Origin: Methylobacterium sp. E-005
Lineage (GTDB): Bacteria > Pseudomonadota > Alphaproteobacteria > Rhizobiales > Beijerinckiaceae
DNA length: 41,527 bases
Direction: 5' to 3'
NCBI RefSeq assembly: GCF_022829725.1
Contig: NZ_JAKSYG010000018.1
Coordinates: forward strand, 1-41,527
Shown: piece by piece, positions 1 to 7,626 of the stretch
How positions within the stretch are numbered: the first letter of the stretch is position 1
Layout of the letters: the number at the start of each line of letters is the position of its first letter
Translations under genes and position numbers: made by a program
Notes under the pieces: model-generated
The model's database searches: none
Seen by the model: the letters and a program-made list of their open reading frames with translations, nothing else
Told to the model about the DNA's origin: nothing

Positions 1-384
1 CGGGGTCTTCAGCCGCGCCGCCCAGGGCATGAGCGCCAGCACGACCTCGGAGATGTAGCTCGCGATGACGAGGTTGACCTTGTCCTCCGAGACCGCCCGC
101 TGGAAGGCGCGGACCGCATCCGAGGCTGACGACTTGTCGTCGTAGGTGACGACCTGGATCTGCCGGCCGTCGATCCCGCCCTTGGCGTTGATCTCGTCGG
201 CGGCGAGCTGCACGGCCTGCGGGATCGAGGCCCCGGCCACGGACTGCGCCTCGGCGATCACGCCGATCTTGATCGGGTCCGCGGCGTGGGCCGGACCTGT
301 GAGCATCGATCCCGCCGCCAGCAAAGCAGGCAGCATGCGCCGGATCTGGGCGCGCCGGACGACGGCACGCGCGGTCTCGGACAT
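1..384 (-). CDS. ABC transporter substrate-binding protein, branched-chain amino-acid type (partial)
   Basis: Only the first 128 codons are present; the gene runs off the left edge. An ATG at 384 opens a frame with an N-terminal export signal (hydrophobic stretch ending GPAHA-A), followed by DPIKIGVIAEAQSVAGASI and then AADEINAKGGIDGRQIQVV. That is the standard start of LivJ/LivK-like periplasmic binding proteins (Peripla_BP_6), which deliver amino acids, amides or aromatic acids to an ABC importer. It is divergent from the catabolic genes that begin near 670, with about 285 bp between them, so it probably imports their substrate. The ligand cannot be read from this fragment. Confidence 0.85.
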   Translation of the reverse strand, partial: MSETARAVVRRAQIRRMLPALLAAGSMLTGPAHAADPIKIGVIAEAQSVAGASIPQAVQLAADEINAKGGIDGRQIQVVTYDDKSSASDAVRAFQRAVSEDKVNLVIASYISEVVLALMPWAARLKTP

Positions 385-669
385 CGGCGTTTCCTCAATC
401 TGTGCGCCCGAATTTTTTATTCGCGGGCTTGGCACTGACTGTAGCCGGGGCTCGACGGATCACAAGGGGCGGCCGCCGCGCCGCGGGTGACGTTTCCGGC
501 GAGTCGTTCGCGCCCGGGGCTTCCGGGCTCCGCGGCCCGGGCCTAGGCTCGCGCCCGGCACCGCACGAATGCGGGCCCGATGGCCTCGAATAAGGGCGGA
601 TCATCCGGTGAGGAACGCACGCACGTCCGGGCCCGTCCCGGGCCGGGGCTCGGCCCCACGAGTCTGCGC

Positions 670-1695
670 ATGAGTCTGCGCTGGACCCGACGGCCCGAGG
701 GCTCGACCTGGGGCGATTTCGGCCCCGACGACGAGTTGGGCCGCCTCAACCTCCTCACCCCCGAGAAGGTGCGCCAGGGCGTCGCCGAGGTGCGGGAGGG
801 CCTGACCTTCTGCCTCAGCCTGCCCCTGGACCTGCCGGGCGGCAATGCCCTCAACCCGCGCCGCCACCCGCCGCAGATCACTCCGACCCGGCGCGCCAAC
901 GGCCGGCCCAACATGAACTTCCCGGTCTGCGAGGAGGTCGACGGCGCCACCGACGTGATCTGCGACGACCGGGCGCTGATCCACCTGCAATACTCGACGC
1001 AGTGGGATTCGCTCGCCCATGTCGGCTCGCTGTTCGATGCGGACGGGTCAGGCGCGGCGCCGACCTTCTACAACGGCTTCCGCGGCGGCCGGGACATCGT
1101 CGGGCCGGAGCGCGCCGAGGCAGCGGACCAGCCCTCCCAGGCCAAAAAACTCGGGATCGAGCGGCTGGCTGAGAGGGGCATGCAGGGCCGGGCCGTGATG
1201 ATCGATCTGCGCGCCCATCTCGGCGACGCCAAGACCAAGGTCGGCTACGACCAGCTCGCCCGGATCCTGGAGGCGGACGGCGTCGTGGTGGAGCCCGGCG
1301 ACATGGTCTGCCTGCACACGGGCTTCGCCGAGCGGCTGATCGCCATGGGCGGGACACCCGACCCGAAGCTCGTCCACAATCTCTGCGCCGGGCTCGACGG
1401 GCGGGATCCGCGGCTCCTCGACTGGATCACCCGCACCGGGCTCTGCGCGCTGATCGCCGACAACTACGCCGTGGAGGCCTATCCGGCGGGGCCCGGCCCC
1501 GCCTGCTGCGCGACGCTGCCGCTGCACGAGCACTGCCTGTTCAAGCTCGGGGTCAATCTCGGCGAATTGTGGCACCTGACGCCGCTCGCCGACTGGCTGC
1601 GGGCGCACGGCCGCTCCCGCTTCCTGCTCACCGCGCCGCCCCTGCGCCTGCCCGGGGCGGTGGGCTCGCCGACGACGCCGATCGCCACGGTATGA
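670..1695 (+). CDS. cyclase family (kynurenine formamidase-like) metal-dependent hydrolase
   Basis: 341 aa from the ATG at 670. The frame is open back to an ATG at 580, but those extra 30 residues are low-complexity and unlike the family. The protein matches the cyclase family (PF04199: kynurenine formamidase, isatin hydrolase and relatives). It has the QWDSLAHV segment, the form that the HxGTHxDxPxH metal motif takes in the long subfamily, followed by the GRAVMIDLRAHLG and GDMVCLHTGF segments. Members hydrolyse cyclic amides, lactones or N-formyl groups using Mn or Zn. It is first in a same-strand set with the dehydrogenase (12 bp downstream), an SDR and a BKACE enzyme, which suggests it opens or deacylates the substrate. 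The exact reaction is unknown. Confidence 0.85.
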   Translation: MSLRWTRRPEGSTWGDFGPDDELGRLNLLTPEKVRQGVAEVREGLTFCLSLPLDLPGGNALNPRRHPPQITPTRRANGRPNMNFPVCEEVDGATDVICDDRALIHLQYSTQWDSLAHVGSLFDADGSGAAPTFYNGFRGGRDIVGPERAEAADQPSQAKKLGIERLAERGMQGRAVMIDLRAHLGDAKTKVGYDQLARILEADGVVVEPGDMVCLHTGFAERLIAMGGTPDPKLVHNLCAGLDGRDPRLLDWITRTGLCALIADNYAVEAYPAGPGPACCATLPLHEHCLFKLGVNLGELWHLTPLADWLRAHGRSRFLLTAPPLRLPGAVGSPTTPIATV

Positions 1696-1707
1696 GGGGA
1701 GGGCGGC

Positions 1708-2658
1708 ATGACCGAGATCGCGATCGTCGGCGGCGGCCTGATGGGGCACGGCATCGCCCTGGTGCTGGCGCTCCGCGGGCACGCCGTGCGGATCACCGAC
1801 ACGGCTCCTGAGACCCGCGCGCGGATCCCGGCCCTCATGGCCTCCGCGCTCGCGACCCTGCGGGAGGCGGGCGCCGCCCCGGAGGGCTGGGATGCCGAAA
1901 GGCTCAGGCTGGCCGTCCGGGTCGAGGCGGAGCTCGAACCCGCCGTGGCCGGCGCCGGCCTCGTGATCGAGGCGATCACCGAGAACCCGGAGGCGAAGCG
2001 CGCCCTCTTCACCGAGCTCGACCGGCTCTGCCCGGCCGACACGATCCTCGCCAGCAACACCAGCTACCTCGACGTCTTCCCGCTGATCCCCGAAGCCCGG
2101 CAGGCGCGGGCACTGATCCTGCACTGGTACACGCCGCCCTACATCGTCGACCTCGTCGACGTGGTGCCGGGCCCCGGGACCGATCCGGCCATCGTCGCCG
2201 CGATGGCCGATCTGGTGCGCGGCCTCGGGCAGGTGCCGATCGTGCTGAAGCGCTTCATCCCGGGCTACATCGCCAACCGCATCCAGCAGGCGATCAGCGC
2301 CGAGGTGTTCCAGCTCCTCGACGAAGGCGTCGCCGCGCCGCGGGACATCGACGACGCGATCATCCACGGCCTGTCGTTACGCATTCCGATCCTCGGCCAC
2401 CTCGCCAAGGCCGACTTCACCGGGCTGGAACTGACGCAGCGGGCGCTCGCCAATGCGAGCTACGCGCCGCCGCCCCCGCGCACCCGCTCCGAGACCCTGG
2501 ACGCCCTCTGCGCCGAAGGCCGCACCGGGGTGATGGCGGGGCGCGGCTATTTCGACTGGGGCGGGCGCCCGCCCGAAGAGCTGTTCCGCGAGCGCGACCG
2601 CAAGCTCCTGGCGCTCAAGGCCGCGATGGCCGGGATCGGCCGGATGGAGGGGACATGA
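1708..2658 (+). CDS. 3-hydroxyacyl-CoA dehydrogenase family NAD-dependent oxidoreductase
   Basis: 316 aa. The N-terminal Rossmann domain has GGGLMGHG (G8, G10, G13) and an acidic residue D31 that favours NAD. The C-terminal 3HCDH helical domain includes GYIANR. The family catalytic His is H139 in LHWYTPPYIVDLVDVV, but the usual partner Glu twelve residues later is Asp (D151). The length and single C-terminal domain fit stand-alone hydroxyacid dehydrogenases (carnitine 3-dehydrogenase, L-gulonate dehydrogenase, 3-hydroxybutyryl-CoA dehydrogenase) rather than the FadB fusion. Its stop overlaps the next start (ATGA). With a BKACE downstream, the likely role is oxidising a beta-hydroxy acid to a beta-keto acid. 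The substrate is not determined. Confidence 0.88.
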   Translation: MTEIAIVGGGLMGHGIALVLALRGHAVRITDTAPETRARIPALMASALATLREAGAAPEGWDAERLRLAVRVEAELEPAVAGAGLVIEAITENPEAKRALFTELDRLCPADTILASNTSYLDVFPLIPEARQARALILHWYTPPYIVDLVDVVPGPGTDPAIVAAMADLVRGLGQVPIVLKRFIPGYIANRIQQAISAEVFQLLDEGVAAPRDIDDAIIHGLSLRIPILGHLAKADFTGLELTQRALANASYAPPPPRTRSETLDALCAEGRTGVMAGRGYFDWGGRPPEELFRERDRKLLALKAAMAGIGRMEGT

Positions 2659-3413
2659 TCGGGGCGGATTTTTCCGGACGGCGCGTCCTCGTCACCGGGG
2701 CCTCGTCGGGCATCGGGCTCGCGACGGTGGCGATGTTCGCGCGCAACGGCGCCACGGTGGCGCTGAACCATCTGCCCGACGATCCCCGCGGCCCCGAAGA
2801 GGTCGAACGGCTCGCCGGAGCGGGCTTTTCCGTCATCGCCCTGCCCGGGGACGTGTCCGAGCCCGGGGCCGCCGAGGCGATGGTGGCGGACGGGATCGCG
2901 CGGCTCGGCGGCCTCGACGTGCTCGTCAACAATGCCGGCACGGCGGGCACCACCACCCCCATCGCGTTCGAGGACCTCGACGCGATGACCGAGGATTTTT
3001 GGGCCACCATCCTGGCCACCAACTTGCTCGGCCCGTTCCGCTGCGCGCGTGCGGCGGCAGCAAGTCTCAAGAAAAGCCGGGGCGCCATCGTCAACACCGC
3101 CTCGGTCGCCGGGCTCGGGCGGCGCGGCTCGTCGGTCGCCTACTCGGCCAGCAAGGCCGGGCTGATCAACCTCACCCGCAGCCTCGCCCGGGCGCTGGCC
3201 CCCGACGTGCGGGTCAACGCGGTGGCGCCCGGCCTCGTCGCCACCCCCTGGACCCAGCCCTGGTCCGAGGAGCGCAAGGCCTCCACCGTCGGGCGCACCA
3301 TGCTGGGTCGCATGGCCCGGCCGGAGGACGTCGCCGAAACGATCTTCTTCCTGGCCGCGGGGGCGGCCTACATCACCGGCGAGACCCTCACGGTCGATGG
3401 CGGGGCCCTGTGA
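2655..3413 (+). CDS. SDR family oxidoreductase
   Basis: 252 aa classical short-chain dehydrogenase. It has the nucleotide motif TGASSGIG (residues 14-21), NNAG (92-95), catalytic S150, Y163 and K167 (YSASK), and a C-terminal YITGETLTVDGG typical of FabG-like enzymes. It starts inside the stop codon of the preceding dehydrogenase (ATGA at 2655), so the two are probably translationally coupled. Residues after the second beta strand (NHLPDD) do not clearly settle NAD versus NADP. It probably reduces or oxidises an intermediate of the same pathway. The family is far too broad to name the substrate. Confidence 0.88.
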   Translation: MIGADFSGRRVLVTGASSGIGLATVAMFARNGATVALNHLPDDPRGPEEVERLAGAGFSVIALPGDVSEPGAAEAMVADGIARLGGLDVLVNNAGTAGTTTPIAFEDLDAMTEDFWATILATNLLGPFRCARAAAASLKKSRGAIVNTASVAGLGRRGSSVAYSASKAGLINLTRSLARALAPDVRVNAVAPGLVATPWTQPWSEERKASTVGRTMLGRMARPEDVAETIFFLAAGAAYITGETLTVDGGAL

Positions 3414-3430
3414 GTTCGAGGACACCAGCG

Positions 3431-4315
3431 ATGTCGCGCACCACCGTCATCACCTGCGCCCTCACGGGCTCCTTCGACACGCCGAAGAAGAACCCGGCGG
3501 TGCCGGTGAGCCCCGAGGCCATCGCGCGATCCGCCCTGGAGGCGGCGTCCGCCGGGGCCGCGGTGGTCCACATCCATGTCCGCGATCCCGCGACCGGCGC
3601 GCCCAGCATGGAACTCGCCCATTACCGCGAGGTGGTCGAGCGGATCCGCGACAAGAACGATGCCGTCATTCTCAACCTGACCACGGGGGCGGGGGGCCGG
3701 TTCGTGCCGGGCGACCCCGATCCGGCCAAAGCCGGCCCCGGCACGACCTTCGTGAGCCCGGAGGCGCGCACCCGGCACGTGGCGGCGTTGCGGCCGGAGA
3801 TCTGCACCCTCGACATCGCCACGATGAATTTCGGCGAACACCTGTTCCTGAACACGCCCGCCCATCTGCGGGCCATGGCGGGGCAGATCCGGGAGGCCGG
3901 CGTGAAGCCCGAGATCGAGGTGTTCGACCTCGGCCAGATCGAGCTGGCCCGGCACCTGATCGCCGAGGGGCATCTGGCGCGCCCGCCCCTGTTCCAGATC
4001 TGCCTCGGCATCCCCTGGGGGGCGCCAGCGACGCCCGAGGCGCTGGTGGCGATGCGGGCGCGGCTGCCGGAGGACGCGATCTGGTCGGCCTTCGGGATCG
4101 GGCGGCAGGAATATCCGATGCTGGCGGTGGCGGCCGGGATGGGCGGGAACGTCCGGGTGGGGCTGGAGGACAACCTGTACCTGTCCCATGGCAAGCTCGC
4201 GCCGAGCAACGCGGCGCTGGTCGAGAAGGCGGTGAGTTTGCTCGCCCATATCGACCGCGAGCCGGCCACGCCCGATCAGGCGCGGGCGATCTTTGGTTTG
4301 GCGCCACGGGGATAG
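3431..4315 (+). CDS. BKACE family 3-keto-5-aminohexanoate cleavage-type protein (DUF849)
   Basis: 294 aa from the ATG at 3431, 17 bp after the SDR stop. The sequence has the hallmarks of beta-keto acid cleavage enzymes: the HIHVRDP metal site (H47, H49) near the end of the second strand and the VGLEDNLYLSHGK segment carrying the conserved Glu near the C terminus. Characterised members (Kce, the dehydrocarnitine cleavage enzyme) use Zn to react a beta-keto acid with acetyl-CoA, giving an acetoacetate-type product and a new acyl-CoA. As the last gene of the cluster it fits the final carbon-carbon cleavage after the 3-hydroxyacyl dehydrogenase. The true beta-keto substrate is unknown; dehydrocarnitine is one possibility, but no carnitine-specific partner is seen. 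Confidence 0.9.
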   Translation: MSRTTVITCALTGSFDTPKKNPAVPVSPEAIARSALEAASAGAAVVHIHVRDPATGAPSMELAHYREVVERIRDKNDAVILNLTTGAGGRFVPGDPDPAKAGPGTTFVSPEARTRHVAALRPEICTLDIATMNFGEHLFLNTPAHLRAMAGQIREAGVKPEIEVFDLGQIELARHLIAEGHLARPPLFQICLGIPWGAPATPEALVAMRARLPEDAIWSAFGIGRQEYPMLAVAAGMGGNVRVGLEDNLYLSHGKLAPSNAALVEKAVSLLAHIDREPATPDQARAIFGLAPRG

Positions 4316-4453
4316 AGCGCCCGCCCGCCGAGCCAAACAGGGTCGTCGGATCGGATCCCGCGGGCGCCCCACCGGTTCGAAACGGGGACGCGCGTCACGG
4401 GACGGGGCGTTGCCGACCCTGGATCGCGCTCGGCCCATCACCGTGAAAGAGCT

Positions 4454-4489
4454 GGGCCCGAAGGCCCGTCAGCCCTGCTTCGGCAGGGC
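4454..4489 (-). terminator. paired tetraloop hairpins at the 3' end of the amidase gene
   Basis: Two short perfect hairpins lie back to back. GCCCTGC/GCAGGGC (4472-4478 with 4483-4489) has a 4-nt loop and covers the last codons of the amidase gene. GGGCC/GGCCC (4454-4458 with 4463-4467) also has a 4-nt loop and follows its stop. On the minus strand the second is followed by AGCTCTTTC, a weak U-rich tail. They separate two convergent transcripts (BKACE and amidase) and probably act as a terminator; the weak tail leaves this moderately sure. Confidence 0.45.
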
Positions 4490-5227
4490 CGCGATGAGGT
4501 CGCGCAGGGTGGTGATGGTCGACGCGTCGGCCACACCGTCCACCCGCGCCTGCCGGAAATGGCGCTGGAACGCGGTGACCACCGCGTGGGTGCGCGCGTC
4601 GAACAGCCCGGTGACCGGCAGATCGTAGCCGTAGAGGGCGAACATCGCCTGCAGGGCCTCGACGGGCTGGCCGGCATCGCCCTGGGCGAAGAAGCGGCCG
4701 TCCCGCAGGCTCGTGGGCGGCACGTGGTGGCCGATGCCCGCCGCCGCGAGGCGGTCCCACGGAAACGTCTCGCCCGGATCCTCCTTGCGCTCGGGGGCGA
4801 TGTCGGAATGGGCGAGAACCCGCTCGGACGGGATCGGCCAGCGGCCCAAAATGTCCCGGGCCAGCGCGATCACCGCCTCGATCTGCGCCTCCGGGTAGGG
4901 CGGCAGCCCGCCGGCATGGCCCGGATGGACGATCTCGATCCCGAGGGAGCGGGAGTTGATGTCGGTCTCGCCCCTCCACGTGCCCGCCCCCGCGTGCCAC
5001 GCCCGGCGCGCCTCCGGCACCAGCTGGACGATGCCGCCATCCTCGAACACGAGGTAATGGGCCGAGACCTCGCTCAGCGGATCGCGCAGCCGCGCCAGGG
5101 CGGCGGCCCCGCTCCCCATGCCGGTGTAGTGGAGGATCAGCATGTCGGGCCGGCCCCCACGGCGCTCGCCATGGTTCGGCGAGGGGGCGACGCGGCGGGC
5201 GAGGGGGCTGTCCGCACTCAGGCTCAC
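4469..5227 (-). CDS. N-acetylmuramoyl-L-alanine amidase (AmpD/AmiD type) with peptidoglycan-binding domain
   Basis: 252 aa. The Amidase_2 domain (about residues 25-160) has zinc ligands recognisable as H33 in LHYTG, H140 in LAHSDIAPERK and D150, matching the AmpD His/His/Asp triad. A PG_binding_1 domain follows (about 185-248, with GLFDARTHAVVTAFQRHF). It would cleave the amide bond between muramic acid and the stem peptide during wall turnover or recycling. No convincing signal peptide is seen, so it may act in the cytoplasm like AmpD, although AmiD-type enzymes with this extra domain are usually envelope-bound. Its start overlaps the stop of the upstream DnaJ-domain gene by 4 bp, indicating a two-gene operon. 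Confidence 0.9.
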   Translation of the reverse strand: MSLSADSPLARRVAPSPNHGERRGGRPDMLILHYTGMGSGAAALARLRDPLSEVSAHYLVFEDGGIVQLVPEARRAWHAGAGTWRGETDINSRSLGIEIVHPGHAGGLPPYPEAQIEAVIALARDILGRWPIPSERVLAHSDIAPERKEDPGETFPWDRLAAAGIGHHVPPTSLRDGRFFAQGDAGQPVEALQAMFALYGYDLPVTGLFDARTHAVVTAFQRHFRQARVDGVADASTITTLRDLIAALPKQG

Positions 5228-5964
5228 CGCACCCCCCGCTCCGCCACGATCCGATCATAGGCGGCGTTGATCGCGGCGAGCCGCCGGGTCGCGATCGCCA
5301 CCGCCTCCGTGGGCAGGCCGCGGGCCAGCGCCCGGTCCGGATGGTGCTCGGCCACGAGATCCCGATGGCGGGCCTTCAGGGTCGCCGCGTCGGCCTCCCG
5401 GTCGAGGCCGAGGACGGCGTAGGGATCGTCCGGCAGCCGCACGTGCCGGGCGGCGATCCGCTGGAACGCCGCCTCGTCGAAGCCAAAGATGGCGGAGACC
5501 GACCGGAGGTAGCGCTCCTCCGCCTCGTGGAGCGCCCCGTCGGCGCCCGCGATCTGGAACAGGCCGTCGAGCACGTCCTCGAGCAGGGCCGGCTCGTCGC
5601 CGAAGGTCGCGGCGAGCTGGCGCGCATAGGCCTCGAACCCGTTCGTGGTCTTCTTGGCCAGATCGAACAGCCGCTCGACCCCCGGCCGCGCGGCGGGCTC
5701 GACCTGCACGACCCGGCCGAAGGCCTCCACCTCGGAGGGCAGCACGACGCCGTCGGATTTGGCCATCTTGGCGGCGAGCGCTACGAGCCCGGTGGTGAAC
5801 ACCACGTCGCGGGGCGTCCGGCCGAAGGGCGCGCCGACCCGGTCCAGCAGGAAATGGCCCGCGACGCCCCCGACCAGCGCCCCGAGGGGGCCACCGATCG
5901 CGAGGCCCAGGCCGGCCCCACCGATCTTGCCCCACACGCCCTGAGATTCGGCCGCCGACGTCAT
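5224..5964 (-). CDS. TerB/DnaJ domain protein (DjlA-like co-chaperone)
   Basis: 246 aa. The N terminus (about residues 10-40) is a glycine-rich hydrophobic stretch (GGAGLGLAIGGPLGALVGG) that probably inserts in the membrane. The middle (about 55-170) is a TerB-like helical domain, and the C terminus is a J domain with the HPD motif in AEHHPDRA. This is the DjlA-like architecture; such proteins recruit DnaK at the membrane and stimulate its ATPase. The downstream amidase overlaps its stop codon (ATGA), so the pair is co-transcribed, hinting at a link to envelope maintenance. The specific client is unknown. Confidence 0.88.
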   Translation of the reverse strand: MTSAAESQGVWGKIGGAGLGLAIGGPLGALVGGVAGHFLLDRVGAPFGRTPRDVVFTTGLVALAAKMAKSDGVVLPSEVEAFGRVVQVEPAARPGVERLFDLAKKTTNGFEAYARQLAATFGDEPALLEDVLDGLFQIAGADGALHEAEERYLRSVSAIFGFDEAAFQRIAARHVRLPDDPYAVLGLDREADAATLKARHRDLVAEHHPDRALARGLPTEAVAIATRRLAAINAAYDRIVAERGVR

Positions 5965-6082
5965 CGGCGACCCGGCTCAGGGGCGAATCGTGGACGCGGT
6001 GCAGTCATCGTGGGCGGCGTAGGTCCGGCACCGGGACGCCCCGGCTCAGGGCCGGAATAAACGCTCCTTAGGCCGGGCGGAA

Positions 6083-6104
6083 GGGCCGGGCCATAGCCCG
6101 GCCC
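6083..6104 (-). terminator. GC-rich hairpin downstream of the lipoprotein gene
   Basis: Perfect 9-bp arms GGGCCGGGC (6083-6091) and GCCCGGCCC (6096-6104) enclose the loop CATA, 9 bp beyond the stop of the small lipoprotein gene (minus strand). Only a short TTCC follows on the minus strand, so intrinsic termination is likely but not certain. Confidence 0.5.
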
Positions 6105-6113
6105 CGCTTTGGC

Positions 6114-6383
6114 TCAGCGGCAGTAGATGTTGCCGTAGGCGTCGCGGTAGGTGCCGTAGGGGCAGCGCGGCGCGGTCGAGGCGCCCACGATGGCGCCACC
6201 GGCACCGCCGATCGCCGCGCCGGCGAGCGCACCGCCCGCGCGACCCGTCGCGGCCGCGCCGATCGCCGCGCCGGTGAGCGCACCGAGGCCCGCGCCGCCG
6301 AGCGCCCGGTCCTCGGGGGTGTTGCAGGCGCCGAGCGACAGGGCGGCGATGGTGGCGAGGGCGGCGGCAGTGAGCTTCTTCAT
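6114..6383 (-). CDS. small glycine-zipper outer-membrane lipoprotein
   Basis: 89 aa from the ATG at 6383, which has GGGGA just upstream. The signal peptide ends in a lipobox, LSLGAC, with the lipidated Cys at about residue 20 (ACNTPEDR). The mature part holds an alanine/glycine zipper (GAAIGAAATGRAGGALAGAA) and ends in CPYGTYRDAYGNIYC, a two-cysteine tail. Such glycine-zipper lipoproteins (17 kDa antigen/YMGG-like) sit in the envelope and have poorly defined structural roles. A longer in-frame extension upstream exists but would bury the signal peptide, so it was rejected. It is divergent from ureE. Confidence 0.8.
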   Translation of the reverse strand: MKKLTAAALATIAALSLGACNTPEDRALGGAGLGALTGAAIGAAATGRAGGALAGAAIGGAGGAIVGASTAPRCPYGTYRDAYGNIYCR

Positions 6384-6609
6384 GGTCCCCAGAACTCCCT
6401 TGTGCATCCGGCCTGTGCAGCCGGTCCGGCCAAAGGCCGTGATCGTGGCGGATCGCCCCGAGCTTAGCAGCAATGCAATGGCGACCCTACGGCTAAGGTT
6501 CCATCGGAGCGAGACCGGAGTTGCGCCCGGTTCCCGTCTCGCCCTATGCCTCGCGCCTTGAGGCGGCCCCGGCCGGGGACCGCGGCGCCCTGTCCGAGGA
6601 TCCCATCCC

Positions 6610-7272
6610 ATGTCGACGCCCGAGCCGACCTCCACGCCCACCGCCACCACGATCGTCCGTCGGGCCGCGGTGCGGGCAGACCGCGTCGTCGACACGGTGA
6701 GCCTCGACCATGACGCCCGGTCCGCGCTTCCCCAGACCCTGATGGCCGAGGGCGGGCTCGGCTTCACGGTGGCACTCACCAAGGAAGCGGCCCTGGATGA
6801 CGGCGACGCGCTGCGCCTCGACGACGGCCGGCTCGTCGTGGTGCAGGCCGCTGCGCAGGATCTGTTCGTGGTGCGCGCCGAGAATCCCACCCGGCTGATG
6901 CGCCTCGCGTGGCAGCTCGGCGGCAGCCACGTGCCCGCCGAGATCGCCGCGGACGCGCTCTACATTCCGGCGACCCCCGCTGCGGCCGAGCTGGTGCGCG
7001 GCCAGGGCTGCGTCGCGAGCCCGGTCTCGCGGCCGTTCCGGCCCGAGCGTGCGGCCCACGATCACAGCACCTGCGGCCACGACCACGGGCATGACCATCA
7101 CGGGCACGATCATGGCCATGACCATCACGGCCATGCCCACGAGAGCCATGCCCACGAGAGTCATGACCATGCCCATGATCATGGGCACGACCATCACCAC
7201 CACGATCACGCGCACAATCACGGGCCCGACCATGGTCACGCTCATGGGCCGGGCTGCGGACACGAGCACTGA
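6610..7272 (+). CDS. ureE: urease accessory protein UreE with an extended histidine-rich C-terminal tail
   Basis: 220 aa. The first 145 residues follow UreE: an N-terminal domain with LRLDDGRLVVVQAA, then the C-terminal metallochaperone domain with LAWQLGGSHVPAEI and the RGQGC..PVSRPFRPE ending. UreE delivers Ni(II) to apo-urease with UreD/F/G. The last roughly 70 residues contain about 33 histidines in HDH, HGH and HAHES units, longer than the His tail of Klebsiella UreE, together with two cysteines (STCGHD and GPGCGH). No other urease gene is in this window: the left neighbour is a divergent lipoprotein and the right one an outer-membrane protein. It may serve nickel storage as well as urease maturation. 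Confidence 0.88.
   Translation: MSTPEPTSTPTATTIVRRAAVRADRVVDTVSLDHDARSALPQTLMAEGGLGFTVALTKEAALDDGDALRLDDGRLVVVQAAAQDLFVVRAENPTRLMRLAWQLGGSHVPAEIAADALYIPATPAAAELVRGQGCVASPVSRPFRPERAAHDHSTCGHDHGHDHHGHDHGHDHHGHAHESHAHESHDHAHDHGHDHHHHDHAHNHGPDHGHAHGPGCGHEH
7061..7260 (+). repeat. degenerate His-codon repeat array in the ureE 3' end
   Basis: About 200 bp of degenerate short repeats of CATGACCAT, CACGGGCACGAT and GGCCATGCC type encode the His/Asp/Gly tail of UreE. A 15-bp unit (CATGCCCACGAGAGC or T) occurs twice in direct succession around 7131-7163. It is the kind of tract that expands and contracts by slippage. Confidence 0.75.
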
Positions 7273-7326
7273 AAGCACTCGGACGCAGCGGTAGCGCGGG
7301 ACTGGGATCGCGAAGTCCACGACCAG

Positions 7327-7352
7327 GAACGGCGCCCGATCGGGCGCCGTTC
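7327..7352 (+). terminator. perfect 26-bp palindromic terminator after ureE
   Basis: The 26 bp from 7327 to 7352 are a perfect palindrome centred on GATC (core GGCGCCCGATCGGGCGCC), followed by TTCATTCC. It lies 55 bp after the ureE stop and is a strong candidate for an intrinsic terminator. Confidence 0.65.
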
Positions 7353-7626
7353 TTCATTCCGGGGCCGGCAAGGAGGCGTGGGGATATCGAATTCCGCCCG
7401 GGATGAGGTCCGTATTGTCAGATCATAACCCTATCGTTCATCGGCTGAAGCCGAAAAACTCTGGATCACGATTGAATTTTAACGGGGTTATGCGGGCCAA
7501 TAGACTGGATATTATCCGGTAATTTGCCGAATATGCTATCGAATGAACTGTTGCATCACAATCACAGCTTCGCTCATGGGCCGTTGATACATCCGCTCCA
7601 GGAACTTCGTCTTTGGAACGGCTCAC
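7353..7626. other. AT-richer intergenic leader of the outer-membrane protein gene
   Basis: Non-coding stretch between the ureE terminator and the outer-membrane protein start. From about 7420 to 7570 it is clearly richer in A/T than the surroundings (for example TTGAATTTTAACGGGG and GACTGGATATTATCCGG), consistent with a promoter and 5' leader for the downstream gene. I could not fix a single sigma-70 box pair or an open reading frame in it. Confidence 0.5.

Noticed and set aside
7061..7260. Short repeats resembling a CRISPR or minisatellite array
   Set aside because: The units are degenerate, have no unique spacers and encode the UreE His tail in frame.
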